A stretch of DNA of 64,000 nucleotides from an uncultured Bacteroidales bacterium (GCA_944322715.1 CALUPT010000004.1:124001-188000); one strand, 5' to 3'. Counted from the stretch's first letter, positions 18,088 through 27,200 are shown. A program made the numbers and translations. The notes: generated from the sequence alone by a model not told the origin.

Positions 18088-20355
18088 TCAGTCGTACATA
18101 TACTCTACCGGTGTCTTTACACACCTTATCGTCCTTGTCTTGACAGTGTTGTGCACCGTATATTTCAGCCAGTTCTGTCCTGGACGGTCGTTCTGCGAAT
18201 AGCCTTCGAGGGACCATGACCTGCCGCTGTCTCCGTATGTCGCAAACAGGATGTTCATTCTGGCTACATTTCCGGCAACCGTGTTCCACTGGTGTCCGGG
18301 ACCATAGAGGACAAGACGGCTTCCCTCCGACTCGAACTCATAGAAGGCTACAGGACCATAATCCTGTCCGAGGAAATTCACTTCGCGTTCCACTATATTG
18401 ACTGTCAGCGGCTTGCCATCCCTGTTGACATAACTCCTCGTCCCGGTGCCACCGAGGTTGTAGTCATCGCCCGGGACAAGGAAGGCAAAATCATCGTATC
18501 CGGGTATCCTGTATCCGTCCGGCGCCATGATGGCAGGGTCGATAAGGCCGAAATTGTCAGGATTTGCCGTCACGCCCTCATAATGGAAACCGTTCCCGTC
18601 ATGGGCCAGCGGCATCCCCTGCAGCCTGCCTCCCTGATACTGGTCGCCCATGTACCGCAGAAGCTCATCATCTGTTACGGAAACCAGCATGTCAAGAAGG
18701 CTGTCGTATCCTTCCGCAGGATTTCCGGAGATGGTTATCTGGTCTGCATAATCCCCTGCATTGCCGGAAAGATTGTACTGCGCCCACCATGTCTGCCCTA
18801 TCCTGACTACCGGCAGTCCGATATTCAACCTCCTCACCGTATATGTTTCAGCCCCTGTTCCGCCGCTTCCGGATATGACTATCCTCGCTTCCTGCACCCT
18901 GCCATCCGCTTTCGGATCATTCGGTTTCCAGCCTCCTGTCAGTCTGTAGACTCTCTCCGCCGGATTTCGGGAAACCTCCCCTGCCGGGACTGTCTCCTCT
19001 GCCCTGATCCATTCGGACTCCCCGTCCGGATATTCAATGTCCAGAGTCATGCCGGCCGGCATGGAGACTGTCCCGAGTTCGCCATCGATATATTTTCCGA
19101 AGTCGCACGTCCCGTTTTCATCCAATGCCAGATGCCCTCCGAACACTACAGGGTTGGCTTCGAATACTATGACTATCCTTCCTGACAGGCTGCCTCCGCT
19201 CACCACATCGACATACATCCGTTCCGTCGTGCTCCCCGGGAGCCTGAATTCCGTGGAAATGTCTACTGAAGCGACATGTTCCATGGAGACTCTTGCCTTA
19301 CGCACCGAGACATCCGCTCCCCTTACCTCCCCTGATACGGACAATTCCGATTCCGGAGAGGCAAGTACCGCAAGGGAAAGTACATTACGGGTGTGAGGTA
19401 TGTACACGGTATCGCATGTCCGGCTCACCCTTACGCCATCCGGCAGCTGCGATGCACCGGTATCTACAAGACCTCCGTACACGGGGGATGTTCCCGATAC
19501 GTCTCCGGCAGCCCAGTCCCCATCCGTCACGGCCACGGAAGCTGCTGCGCCGGTCCCCCTGACGTCAAGAGTGTAAACCGTATTCCTTTTCAGTCTGTCC
19601 GGAAAAACGGCCCGCAGACGGTGCGTACCTTCGCCTGATGATATCACGATTCGGGCTTCTACACTGCCGCCATCCTGTTCCGGAATATATGACAAGAACC
19701 TGCGGCCGTTCTCAAGAGGGTCTCCGGACCAGTCTGCATGGATTTCAGAAGCGCCATCCGATACGGCCGGAGATTCCCTGCCGGGCCATATCATGCCCCT
19801 GTCTTTCAGTCCGGTCACCGAAACGGAGAGGACCCGCACCCCCTTCATCCTGGATGCGACATCGAGCCTTGCCGCACTTCTGGTAAGTCCCAGACCGCCC
19901 GAACTGCCATCTATACGCATGCTTCCCGACATGAGGACGCCATCCGCCGTCATCTCCGGCACCGCAGCATCCATCGACAGGAATTCCTCCTCGTCCAGTC
20001 CCGGACGAATGCTTTCCAGAGCCGATATTCCTGACGCGTTGGCCAGCACATACAGCATCCCATCCGCTGTTTCAGGGAGGAACATGTAACGGTCCCCATC
20101 CTGAGACACAGGAGCCATTATCTCCTGCAGATACCCTTCGGCAAATCTGTAAGCGGTCACATTGTCTATCCGGTATCCGTCCCCTGTCTCCTGCTCCGGT
20201 CCGCCGCCGGAATCCATTCCGCAGGCATACAGACGGACAGTCAGCCCTGACGGATTTTCTGGCCGGGCGCCATCTCCGGTACACCCGGCAAACACGGCAG
20301 GTATCAGCATACCCGCCATTATCAGATATTGAAACTTGTTTTTCATGTTTTCCAT
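18088..20355 (-). CDS. FimB/Mfa2-like lipoprotein with FISUMP-like C-terminal module
   Basis: Lipoprotein of about 755 residues (start at 20355, or three codons later at 20346). Signal peptide ends PAVFAGC. Residues about 35-280 resemble the N-terminal domains of FimB/Mfa2 fimbrial anchor proteins: LTVRLYACG, then VTAYRFAEG, MYVLANASG-like and the LTRSAARLDV strand. A middle beta-sandwich region (about 300-400) leads into a C-terminal module paralogous to the downstream lipoprotein, including GGWKPNDPKADGR and MAPDGYRIPGYDDF. Likely surface adhesin or fimbrial component; no polymerisation partner is visible in this operon. It follows the metalloprotease gene by 53 bases. Confidence 0.72.
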   Translation of the reverse strand: MENMKNKFQYLIMAGMLIPAVFAGCTGDGARPENPSGLTVRLYACGMDSGGGPEQETGDGYRIDNVTAYRFAEGYLQEIMAPVSQDGDRYMFLPETADGMLYVLANASGISALESIRPGLDEEEFLSMDAAVPEMTADGVLMSGSMRIDGSSGGLGLTRSAARLDVASRMKGVRVLSVSVTGLKDRGMIWPGRESPAVSDGASEIHADWSGDPLENGRRFLSYIPEQDGGSVEARIVISSGEGTHRLRAVFPDRLKRNTVYTLDVRGTGAAASVAVTDGDWAAGDVSGTSPVYGGLVDTGASQLPDGVRVSRTCDTVYIPHTRNVLSLAVLASPESELSVSGEVRGADVSVRKARVSMEHVASVDISTEFRLPGSTTERMYVDVVSGGSLSGRIVIVFEANPVVFGGHLALDENGTCDFGKYIDGELGTVSMPAGMTLDIEYPDGESEWIRAEETVPAGEVSRNPAERVYRLTGGWKPNDPKADGRVQEARIVISGSGGTGAETYTVRRLNIGLPVVRIGQTWWAQYNLSGNAGDYADQITISGNPAEGYDSLLDMLVSVTDDELLRYMGDQYQGGRLQGMPLAHDGNGFHYEGVTANPDNFGLIDPAIMAPDGYRIPGYDDFAFLVPGDDYNLGGTGTRSYVNRDGKPLTVNIVEREVNFLGQDYGPVAFYEFESEGSRLVLYGPGHQWNTVAGNVARMNILFATYGDSGRSWSLEGYSQNDRPGQNWLKYTVHNTVKTRTIRCVKTPVEYMYD

Positions 20356-20408
20356 TGCATTATAAGTCTATATGTTCCCTGAGCGGCATACGGCCGCAGC
20401 CATCCCCG

Positions 20409-22304
20409 CTACCGGTAAATATTGGGATTCGAGCCGGACTTCAGATATTCCGGAGAATCCACGGGCATCCTGTCCAGATGGCCGATATAGAAACTGTTCA
20501 TCAGTTCCTGCGCCCACGGCCCGTATGTGAAGGAACTGTTGTGGCTGTATCCCATCACATGACCGAGTTCGTGAAACATTACCTCGCAGGCATAGAGGGA
20601 GGTATAATGCTCCAGCCAGCCGCCCTGCCATGCCCCGAACGTGCTTCCTCCCCCGAGCCCCATCACCGAATTTCCGGTATATACCAGTCCGACATTGATG
20701 GTCCTCGTCTGCCTCATCTGACCGAGCACCGTCTCCACGGACACCTTGTCATCCACGCCCCCGTTGCCGTAGAGCCTGTCCTGATTCTCCCTGAGTATCC
20801 GCTCGTGTTCAGGCATGTCGATCATATATGTGAAATTCAGGAAAAAGGCGACCGCTTCCCTGCAATGCACGGGTCTGATCCCCATCCAGTTTCCGCTCGG
20901 TCCGCCATCCGGTCTGTCGGGATCCCCTCCGAAAAGGTCGAACCGTATGTTCCAGCCGTGCCGTATCTCCCGCAGTTTTCCCCAGTAGGGATCATCGGAC
21001 ACCACATCGTACTCCGCATCCGAAAACTGCGAAGGGTCCAGCCGCCCCACCTCCAGTATCCGTCCGGAGGCCGTCCTGTAGATGGCTTTCCTCTCCATGG
21101 AAGGGAGCAGCTCGTAAAAATCCGCGAATGCGGGCACCTCATCGAAGAAAGCAAGGTCGATGAACTCATCCGATACCGAAGGGATCCTTGCCCGCACAAG
21201 CACGTTCCTGACACTTCTCGGAGAATAGAACCTTACGTTAAGCCTGCCATCATCCCCCACGGAAAACTGCATCGGGCTTGCCGTGTTGAAATTGCGCAAC
21301 GACTTGTCCGTATATATGCCGTGATGCTCGTCATCCTGAAGGATGGCGCCGTGCCTCCCTTCCCTGTAGGCGGCATCCGTTATGAACATCGTACCAGATT
21401 CATCCTCCGGATGGACCACATCGGCATATACGGTCGATACGGTATTGGAGCATATACCGGACGGACCGTACGAGTATGTCCTGGATATGGTGTTGCCGCG
21501 GTAGTCCCTTGTCTTCATCCTGATATGCCCAGACATGTCCGCACCGCCTGCCGTAGGCATGAAAAGATACGACTGCCCCTGCGACATGTCGAGTTCCTCC
21601 ATCCTGCCATCGCTCTCTCCGGACAGGGAACCATCTCCGCGGAGTCCGGTATACAGTTTCATGTTCTCCAGGCCGGCCGTGCATTCCGTTACCGCAGTCC
21701 GGACATAGCGGTTCCTGTAACCGAGGTCGAAATCGAGCCTGCCCGCAATCCTCGTCTGCGTCACTTCCCCGGGCATGTCCGACACCGTCACAAGACCATC
21801 CGGAGATTCCTCGTGATATACGCGGAAAGGGGTGCTGGAATAGAAGTATTCCGCCTCCAGCGGACGCGCAAGGTCTTCCGGGAATGAGAGCCACACATCC
21901 GAGACATGTCCGATACTGTTTATTTCCGCCCCATCCATGCCGCTGTCACCTTTTATGCCGAGTACAAGCATCCTGTACCCGCCTTCCTGCAGCCCTTCTA
22001 TGTGTACAGTGGAAGAAGCCCTGTCGTAATATCCTTTCCAGCCCTTCTCCGGATTCCCATCCTCATCCACTACCACAAGTTCCACATGGTCGTAATCCGC
22101 CCTGTCAGGCCCCGTGCCGTATGTTTCCTCCCTGAAAGGCCTCTTGCGTTTCCCAGTATGGACATCGGGGGAATAGCCATCATACCTTAGCCCGAAAGAC
22201 ACTCCCCGCGGCAGAAGAGGTCCGGATATGCCCGGGGCATCCTCCTTCACGCAGGCTACAAGCATCGAAACTGCGGTCAACAATGCAATCACAAACTTTT
22301 TCAT
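20409..22304 (-). CDS. Secreted zinc metalloprotease lipoprotein (metzincin-like)
   Basis: Lipoprotein of 631 residues with signal peptide ending SMLVAC. A zinc site HELGHVMGYSH lies at about 578-588, the extended HExxHxxGxxH of metzincins, with a candidate Met-turn in QELMNSF about 15 residues later. The N-terminal third is beta-rich (GVSFGLRYDGYSPD, YDHVELVVVDEDG, RMLVLGIKGDSG) and resembles the FimB-like fold of the next gene, so catalytic and adhesin-like parts are fused (inference). The ATG at 22304 is chosen for the AGGAGG before it; the frame runs further upstream without a signal peptide. It is the first gene of the operon, behind the promoter at 22375. Confidence 0.8.
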   Translation of the reverse strand: MKKFVIALLTAVSMLVACVKEDAPGISGPLLPRGVSFGLRYDGYSPDVHTGKRKRPFREETYGTGPDRADYDHVELVVVDEDGNPEKGWKGYYDRASSTVHIEGLQEGGYRMLVLGIKGDSGMDGAEINSIGHVSDVWLSFPEDLARPLEAEYFYSSTPFRVYHEESPDGLVTVSDMPGEVTQTRIAGRLDFDLGYRNRYVRTAVTECTAGLENMKLYTGLRGDGSLSGESDGRMEELDMSQGQSYLFMPTAGGADMSGHIRMKTRDYRGNTISRTYSYGPSGICSNTVSTVYADVVHPEDESGTMFITDAAYREGRHGAILQDDEHHGIYTDKSLRNFNTASPMQFSVGDDGRLNVRFYSPRSVRNVLVRARIPSVSDEFIDLAFFDEVPAFADFYELLPSMERKAIYRTASGRILEVGRLDPSQFSDAEYDVVSDDPYWGKLREIRHGWNIRFDLFGGDPDRPDGGPSGNWMGIRPVHCREAVAFFLNFTYMIDMPEHERILRENQDRLYGNGGVDDKVSVETVLGQMRQTRTINVGLVYTGNSVMGLGGGSTFGAWQGGWLEHYTSLYACEVMFHELGHVMGYSHNSSFTYGPWAQELMNSFYIGHLDRMPVDSPEYLKSGSNPNIYR

Positions 22305-22374
22305 TTCACTGTTTCCTCCTATATTTGCATAAGTTTTTCCATTTGAAGCCATGCAGGCTTCCCTGTTCCGGGCG

Positions 22375-22418
22375 CAAAGATACCTGAACCGGCCGCCATA
22401 ATCCGTAACAAATGTTAC
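22375..22418 (-). promoter_or_regulatory. Promoter and candidate Crp-type operator of the adhesin operon
   Basis: A -7 element TATCTTTG (22382-22375) has no TTTG at the expected -33. Instead a palindrome GTAACA-AA-TGTTAC (22405-22418) is centred about 41 bases before the predicted transcription start, the class II activator position. GGCCGCC direct repeats flank it (22391-22397, 22423-22429). The divergent crp gene starts 47 bases beyond. Confidence 0.6.
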
Positions 22419-22464
22419 AGAAGGCCGCCGCGCCGTCCGGACAGGTTCAGAAACATGACTGTCC

Positions 22465-23076
22465 ATGCATTGCGAGATTACCGACATTCCTCTTTTCAGA
22501 GGCGGAGACATACAGGCGATAGAGAGAATCCTCGATGATTCCCCGAGCAGATATTCTACATACGGGAAAGGCGACATCATAGCGATGCAGGGCAATGCCT
22601 GCCGCTCGCTGTATGTTCTCTGCGAGGGCAGCGTCTATGCCAAAATGATAAGCGAAGAGGGAAAGGAATTCACCCTGGACACCCTCTCCGCACCGGAAGT
22701 GCTTGCTTCGGCATTCGTATTCAGCACCCAGGGCATATTTCCGGTAACGATAATAGCAAACAGCGACTGCGGTATCTGGGTACTGAACAAGGAATGCATG
22801 TTCAGGATAATACGGGAGGACAATGCCGTACTGAGAAACTATCTGACAATCATATCCGACCACAGCATGTTCCTCAGCACAAGGCTGCACGAGTTCGCCC
22901 TCCAGACGCTGGCTTCGCGCGTCACGAGCTACATTGGCAAGAACGGCATCCTCCGGAATCTGCAGGAAGCGGCATTCATCCTCGGGGTTGCCCGTCCATC
23001 GCTCTCCCGGACCGTGGCACAGTTAGTGGCGCAGGGCACGCTCGTCAGGGATGAACAGGGCTACCGTCTTGCATGA
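22465..23076 (+). CDS. Crp/Fnr family transcriptional regulator
   Basis: Regulator of 203 residues: an N-terminal cyclic-nucleotide-binding-type beta barrel (about 10-125; the segment YSTYGKGDIIAMQGNACRSLYVLCEGSVY is typical), a dimer helix (about 125-150) and a winged helix-turn-helix of the HTH_Crp type at the C-terminus (NLQEAAFILGVARPSLSRTVAQL). No Cys cluster for an Fe-S centre is seen, so an Fnr-type sensor is unlikely. The effector is unknown. It is divergent from the adhesin/metalloprotease operon with a palindrome between, so it probably regulates that operon. The 3' end overlaps the convergent hydrolase gene by 32 bases. Confidence 0.9.
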   Translation: MHCEITDIPLFRGGDIQAIERILDDSPSRYSTYGKGDIIAMQGNACRSLYVLCEGSVYAKMISEEGKEFTLDTLSAPEVLASAFVFSTQGIFPVTIIANSDCGIWVLNKECMFRIIREDNAVLRNYLTIISDHSMFLSTRLHEFALQTLASRVTSYIGKNGILRNLQEAAFILGVARPSLSRTVAQLVAQGTLVRDEQGYRLA

Positions 23077-23764
23077 GGACAAGCACTGCAACGATCTTAG
23101 GTATCAGCATGGACAGGACATATTCTTCCTCCATGAAATGCGTTCCAGGATATGTCGCCCAAGTCCCCTCCCCGAAATATTTCCTCCATGTCCTGATGCT
23201 CACGATCCCGCTCCTGCGGTAATGGTCGCGTTCTCCGAAAAAGGCGAAGAACTTCCCTGCCGGGCCGGATTGACCGTTCCCTGCAGCCGGCAGCCCCGAA
23301 AGGGCAGCCCTGCGGTGTGCGATATAGCGGTACAGTATCCTGAAAGTGAAATGCAGCCGCTGACGGTCGCCCGGCTTCGGCCGGTATATCATATCCAGCA
23401 GCCAGGTAACTCCGGGAATTAATGTAAGGAAGGACAGATAGCCAAGGTATAATGGGGCGTTCAGGGACGGGGACACGAAAATGTGCGGGACTCCCCTTAT
23501 CCTGAGAGCCTGCAGAGCGCCGAGGGACTCCCCTATGACAATGGCTGGATTCATTTCGTCCACCCAGGAGGTTATCTGCGCATGCCCCTCCTCAGGGTCA
23601 AACGAGTATGTGCGTACTACAATACTGACCCGTCCGCGCATCTCCACGGGAAGAGCAGCATCGATATTGTCGTTCAATATGGCCGGTATGCGGCTGTCTC
23701 CTCCGCCTCCCATCCCGTGTACATATAATATGATTGTGTCACCTTGTCTGCCCTGTGTTTCCAT
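23045..23764 (-). CDS. Alpha/beta hydrolase
   Basis: Predicted hydrolase of 239 residues. Seen are the oxyanion segment LYVHGMGGGGDS, the nucleophile elbow GESLG (Ser), a late acid in FFGERDHY and the catalytic His in GTHFMEEEY, a complete triad. A hydrophobic stretch (YLGYLSFLTLIPGVTWLLDMIY) may form a lid or membrane contact. The substrate cannot be inferred. ATG at 23764 (METQGRQGD) is chosen because AGGAG lies just upstream and the predicted -7 element TAAATTTG at 23799-23792 is ahead of it. It converges with crp and diverges from the aminopeptidase. Confidence 0.8.
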   Translation of the reverse strand: METQGRQGDTIILYVHGMGGGGDSRIPAILNDNIDAALPVEMRGRVSIVVRTYSFDPEEGHAQITSWVDEMNPAIVIGESLGALQALRIRGVPHIFVSPSLNAPLYLGYLSFLTLIPGVTWLLDMIYRPKPGDRQRLHFTFRILYRYIAHRRAALSGLPAAGNGQSGPAGKFFAFFGERDHYRRSGIVSIRTWRKYFGEGTWATYPGTHFMEEEYVLSMLIPKIVAVLVLMQDGSPVHP

Positions 23765-23791
23765 GGACTCCTGTTTCTTTGATCCGACCGG

Positions 23792-23818
23792 CAAATTTAC
23801 AATTTTTTGCTATCTTTG
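23792..23818. promoter_or_regulatory. Divergent -7 elements for the hydrolase and aminopeptidase genes
   Basis: Minus strand TAAATTTG (23799-23792) precedes the hydrolase start at 23764. Plus strand TATCTTTG (23811-23818) precedes the aminopeptidase start at 23880. Neither has a clear TTTG at -33. Confidence 0.5.
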
Positions 23819-23879
23819 CATCCCTGTCCTGCAAATGCAGGGCACGACAGATGGATATTAACTCAAAACAACTGGTATA

Positions 23880-25067
23880 ATGAAAAGATTTTTTCTGGCG
23901 ACATGCATCGCCATGTCAGCCGTATGCGCGTCCGCCCAGGACAATGCAGAGACGCCGAAACAGCCTGCAGACTACGAGTTCACTGTCATAAAGGAAGCTC
24001 CGGTCACAAGTGTCAAGGACCAGTACCGTTCCGGCACATGCTGGTGCTTCTCGGCTCTCTCTTTCGTCGAATCAGAGATCCTCAGGACAAAAGGAGACAC
24101 CCTCGACCTTTCGGAAATGTTCGTCGTAGGCAAGTCATACCACGACAGAGCAGTCAAATATGTCAGGGTCGACGGTGCACTCGGCTTCAGTGCAGGAAGC
24201 TCTTTCGGGGATGTCTTCCACGTAATCTCGGACTATGGCATCGTACCGCAGTCCGCCATGCAGGGTATGAACTACGGTACAGAGAAGCCGGAACAGTCAG
24301 AGCTTGATGCCGTACTTCTCGCATACGTGGAGGCTATCGTGGAGAACCCCAACAGGAAACTGACTACTGCATGGCTCAATGGCTATGACGGAATCATTTC
24401 AGCATATCTCGGAGAATACCCTGAATCTTTCGAATACAATGGACAGACATACACTCCGGAATCATTCAGGGACTACCTCGGCATCAACACAGCCGACTAT
24501 GTCAATCTCACATCGTTTACCCATCATCCATTCTATACATCCTTCCCTATCGAGGTGCGCGACAACTGGCGCTGGGACAGTGCATACAACCTTCCTATCG
24601 ATGAGCTGATGGAGGTCATGTACAATGCAATCGACAAGGGCTATACGATAGCTTGGGGCTCCGATGTCAGCGAGAGGGGCTTTACAGGAAGCGGCATCGC
24701 GACCGTTCCTGATGTTGACATCAAACCGGGTGCAGGCTCTGACCAGGAACGCTGGGTAGGCAAGGACACGGAGAAAGAGGCCACAGCGGAAAAGAGCACC
24801 GGAGAGAAGAAGATCACCCAGGAGCTGCGCCAGACAGAATTCGACAACAAGCTCACCACGGATGACCACGGAATGCACATCTACGGGCTCGCCCAAGACC
24901 AGAACGGCAACAAGTTCTTCATGGTCAAGAACTCTTGGGGAGACGCAGGAAAATACCAGGGAATCTGGTACGCCTCAGATGCTTTCGTGAGGTACAAGAC
25001 ACTCAACATAGTCGTACACAAGGATGCCCTTCCTAAAGACATAAAGAAGAAACTCGGGATCAAATAA
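23880..25067 (+). CDS. Secreted C1B aminopeptidase (bleomycin hydrolase-like)
   Basis: Papain-fold cysteine aminopeptidase of 395 residues with an N-terminal signal peptide (MKRFFLATCIAMSAVCASAQ, cleavage after SA-Q likely). The catalytic set is Gln48, Cys54 (QYRSGTCWCFS), His330 (DDHGMHI) and Asn351 (KNSWG). Unlike classical cytoplasmic bleomycin hydrolases this one is exported to the periplasm or beyond, as in other Bacteroidales C1 peptidases. Residues 290-325 form a charged insertion. It lies 17 bases before pssA and may share its transcript. It probably trims peptides for uptake. Confidence 0.92.
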   Translation: MKRFFLATCIAMSAVCASAQDNAETPKQPADYEFTVIKEAPVTSVKDQYRSGTCWCFSALSFVESEILRTKGDTLDLSEMFVVGKSYHDRAVKYVRVDGALGFSAGSSFGDVFHVISDYGIVPQSAMQGMNYGTEKPEQSELDAVLLAYVEAIVENPNRKLTTAWLNGYDGIISAYLGEYPESFEYNGQTYTPESFRDYLGINTADYVNLTSFTHHPFYTSFPIEVRDNWRWDSAYNLPIDELMEVMYNAIDKGYTIAWGSDVSERGFTGSGIATVPDVDIKPGAGSDQERWVGKDTEKEATAEKSTGEKKITQELRQTEFDNKLTTDDHGMHIYGLAQDQNGNKFFMVKNSWGDAGKYQGIWYASDAFVRYKTLNIVVHKDALPKDIKKKLGIK

Positions 25068-25084
25068 CGGAACCTGAGAATGTC

Positions 25085-25822
25085 ATGAAAGGTATCATCA
25101 GACATATTCCCAACACAATCACATCCATGAATCTCCTCTGCGGAGCCATGGGTGTGATTTGTGCTTTTGACGGCAGGCTGGAGGCATCTTTCTATTTCAT
25201 GCTGGCTGCCGCAGTCTTCGATTTCTGCGATGGGCTTGCAGCCAGGGCACTCAATGCATATTCAGACATAGGCAAGGAGCTGGATTCCCTTTCAGACATG
25301 GTCAGTTTCGGCCTTTTGCCGGCAATTATGCTGAACAGGCTGATGGCTGAAGCAGGAAATGTCAGCGTATGGAGCTATGTACCCCTTGTAATGGCGGTCT
25401 TTTCCGCACTCCGGCTCGCAAAATTCAATATCGATGAAGAACAGAAAGACAATTTCATCGGACTTGCGACTCCGGCATCGGCAATGCTGTGTGGCGCTCT
25501 TGTACACTATATCTGCAAGACTCCAGACAGCTTCTTGGCTCCATTGATCGGGACAAGGCTGTTTGTCCCCATACTATCCATCGTATTGTCCGCTCTGATG
25601 GTGAGCAGGATACCGATGTTCTCCCTCAAGTTCAAGGCAGGGCAGAAAGACAGCATTGTCTACAGGATGAGGGTAGGGTTCATCGGATTCTGCGTGGCTG
25701 TATCCATCGCCATATTCCTGTTCGGTCTGCAGTTCTCGATGATCTTCATTGTAGCAGTGACAGGATATGTCATCATGAATATCAGTCGCTTCATCTCCAC
25801 CGTGACATCCCCGAGAAAATAG
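25085..25822 (+). CDS. pssA: CDP-diacylglycerol-serine O-phosphatidyltransferase
   Basis: Inner-membrane enzyme that makes phosphatidylserine from CDP-diacylglycerol and serine, the first step toward phosphatidylethanolamine. The product of 245 residues has the full CDP-alcohol phosphotransferase motif D-x2-DG-x2-AR-x8-G-x3-D-x3-D with Asp46, Asp49, Gly50, Ala53, Arg54, Gly63, Asp67 and Asp71. About seven hydrophobic segments are seen, in keeping with the subclass II enzyme of Gram-positive and Bacteroidota type. No psd is adjacent. It is followed by a strong bidirectional terminator. Confidence 0.95.
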   Translation: MKGIIRHIPNTITSMNLLCGAMGVICAFDGRLEASFYFMLAAAVFDFCDGLAARALNAYSDIGKELDSLSDMVSFGLLPAIMLNRLMAEAGNVSVWSYVPLVMAVFSALRLAKFNIDEEQKDNFIGLATPASAMLCGALVHYICKTPDSFLAPLIGTRLFVPILSIVLSALMVSRIPMFSLKFKAGQKDSIVYRMRVGFIGFCVAVSIAIFLFGLQFSMIFIVAVTGYVIMNISRFISTVTSPRK

Positions 25823-25863
25823 GATGCGGACAGACATTATTACAGGCGCCTGCCCGTATAATA

Positions 25864-25909
25864 AAAACTGCTGATGTCATTTGCCTGGCAAACTGACATC
25901 AGCAGTTTT
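25864..25909. terminator. Bidirectional terminator between pssA and the glucan locus
   Basis: Perfect 16-bp arms at 25864-25879 and 25894-25909 start with AAAA and end with TTTT, so it can act on both strands. It separates the converging pssA and GH128 genes. The loop is 14 bases. Confidence 0.85.
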
Positions 25910-25928
25910 GCTGTAAAGGACTTTCCGA

Positions 25929-27200
25929 TCAAAGTATTCTGAACCAGTTGAACATAGGGGACACATCGCTGGTGCCTTCTATTGCAATGGTCTGTTTCCC
26001 GTCCGCGAACGGAAGCTCGACTGTGACTGTACTCCATAAGCGTCCGGTATCAGGCAGGTTTACAGTGACCTTGCTGCCGTTCACCGTAAAATCCACTGAA
26101 GTGGCGAGATAAGTCCTGACCCTGAGCTCTACCTGTCTGGTACCGCCTGCCACATCCACCTGATACTCCACTTTCTGCCCCGCAACGAGATTTCCGATAT
26201 GAAGCACTCCGGCTTCATCAGTGGTCGGCTCGACTGTGACACCTCCCCGGAATGCAGAGTAGTGTTCAGCCTGCATGATCTGCCCCTGTCTATAATACAG
26301 ATTCCTGTCCTGAGTGGACATGTTCACGAAGACTTCACCAAGCTCAGTAAGAGAAAACGGAGGACGACCTCCTGTAATCAATGAATTGTGGCACTGTTCC
26401 TCTCCGTTTCCGCGAGGTATGAACCAGGCATAACGGAACACATCAGGATCAGCTTCTAGCCTGTTGATTGCATCCACCATAAATTTCATCTGCTGTTCTG
26501 CGCTGATACTGTTGTTGTCCCAGTTGCAGAACTCTGTCAGCCATATCGGCTTTCCGTATTTTCTGAATCCATCTATATAGTCCATAAGGGCGGTTGCGCT
26601 TCCCATATAGCAATGCACGGCAATCCCGTCCACATCATCCAAAGACACGCCCGGCTGGGCAAAGAACTCATCAAGCCATTTCCAGGGATCGCTGTACCCT
26701 TCAAGAGTGCCATAGTTCATCGCCGGCGAGATCAGCTTCATCCCGAGCTCGTCCGCAAGAGCCACCACATCCGGCCAGAATGCAGCCGCCTGCGCAGGAG
26801 TCATGTTTGCCTGGTCAGTCAGGTTAGGCTCGTTGAATGCAAGGATGTATTCTGCTTCAGGATGGGACTTTTTGTAAGTCCTGATATTGTCAGGATTGTA
26901 ATTGCCGTTCCAGATCATCGGGCACCAGTCCATCCCGTACTGCGAGAAAAGGTTCTGTGCGGTTTCCGAAGGGACACTGCTGGACCAGTTGTATGACCAT
27001 GATATCGCCGGACCGAGCACCGGGATATCGTACTGTGGAAGCTGGTCGAAATTATAGCTCACTCCCCTTTTCTGGCTCTTTGCCTGATATGATACGTTTG
27101 CCATGTCCGGAGTCACAGGCTCGAGAGCGCCGTCCCTGGAACATGATACGGCTGCTGCCGATACCAGGAGCAGCACAATAGACAATCTGAAGAATTGCAT
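25929..27200 (-). CDS. GH128-type beta-1,3-glucanase lipoprotein with C-terminal CBM6-like domain
   Basis: Surface or periplasmic lipoprotein of 423 residues (lipobox AAAVSC, Cys20). Residues about 40-285 match the Asl1-like glycosyl hydrolase core (GH128): GVSYNFD, then AFNEPN with the acid/base Glu124 and WLTEFCNW with the nucleophile Glu223. The last 120 residues (QAEHYSAFRGGVTVEPT..., VEYQVDVAGGTRQVELRV) look like a CBM6 carbohydrate-binding domain. GH128 enzymes cut beta-1,3-glucan. It is the last gene of the minus-strand locus, 6 bases after the GH16 gene. Confidence 0.88.
   Translation of the reverse strand: MQFFRLSIVLLLVSAAAVSCSRDGALEPVTPDMANVSYQAKSQKRGVSYNFDQLPQYDIPVLGPAISWSYNWSSSVPSETAQNLFSQYGMDWCPMIWNGNYNPDNIRTYKKSHPEAEYILAFNEPNLTDQANMTPAQAAAFWPDVVALADELGMKLISPAMNYGTLEGYSDPWKWLDEFFAQPGVSLDDVDGIAVHCYMGSATALMDYIDGFRKYGKPIWLTEFCNWDNNSISAEQQMKFMVDAINRLEADPDVFRYAWFIPRGNGEEQCHNSLITGGRPPFSLTELGEVFVNMSTQDRNLYYRQGQIMQAEHYSAFRGGVTVEPTTDEAGVLHIGNLVAGQKVEYQVDVAGGTRQVELRVRTYLATSVDFTVNGSKVTVNLPDTGRLWSTVTVELPFADGKQTIAIEGTSDVSPMFNWFRIL

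Noticed and set aside
20355-21887. 510-codon open frame on the plus strand
   Set aside because: Antisense to the metalloprotease gene, rich in His, Pro and Arg as expected for a shadow frame.
25864-25909. Insertion-element end
   Set aside because: The long perfect inverted repeat lies between two convergent genes, has A and T tails and no transposase, so it is a terminator.
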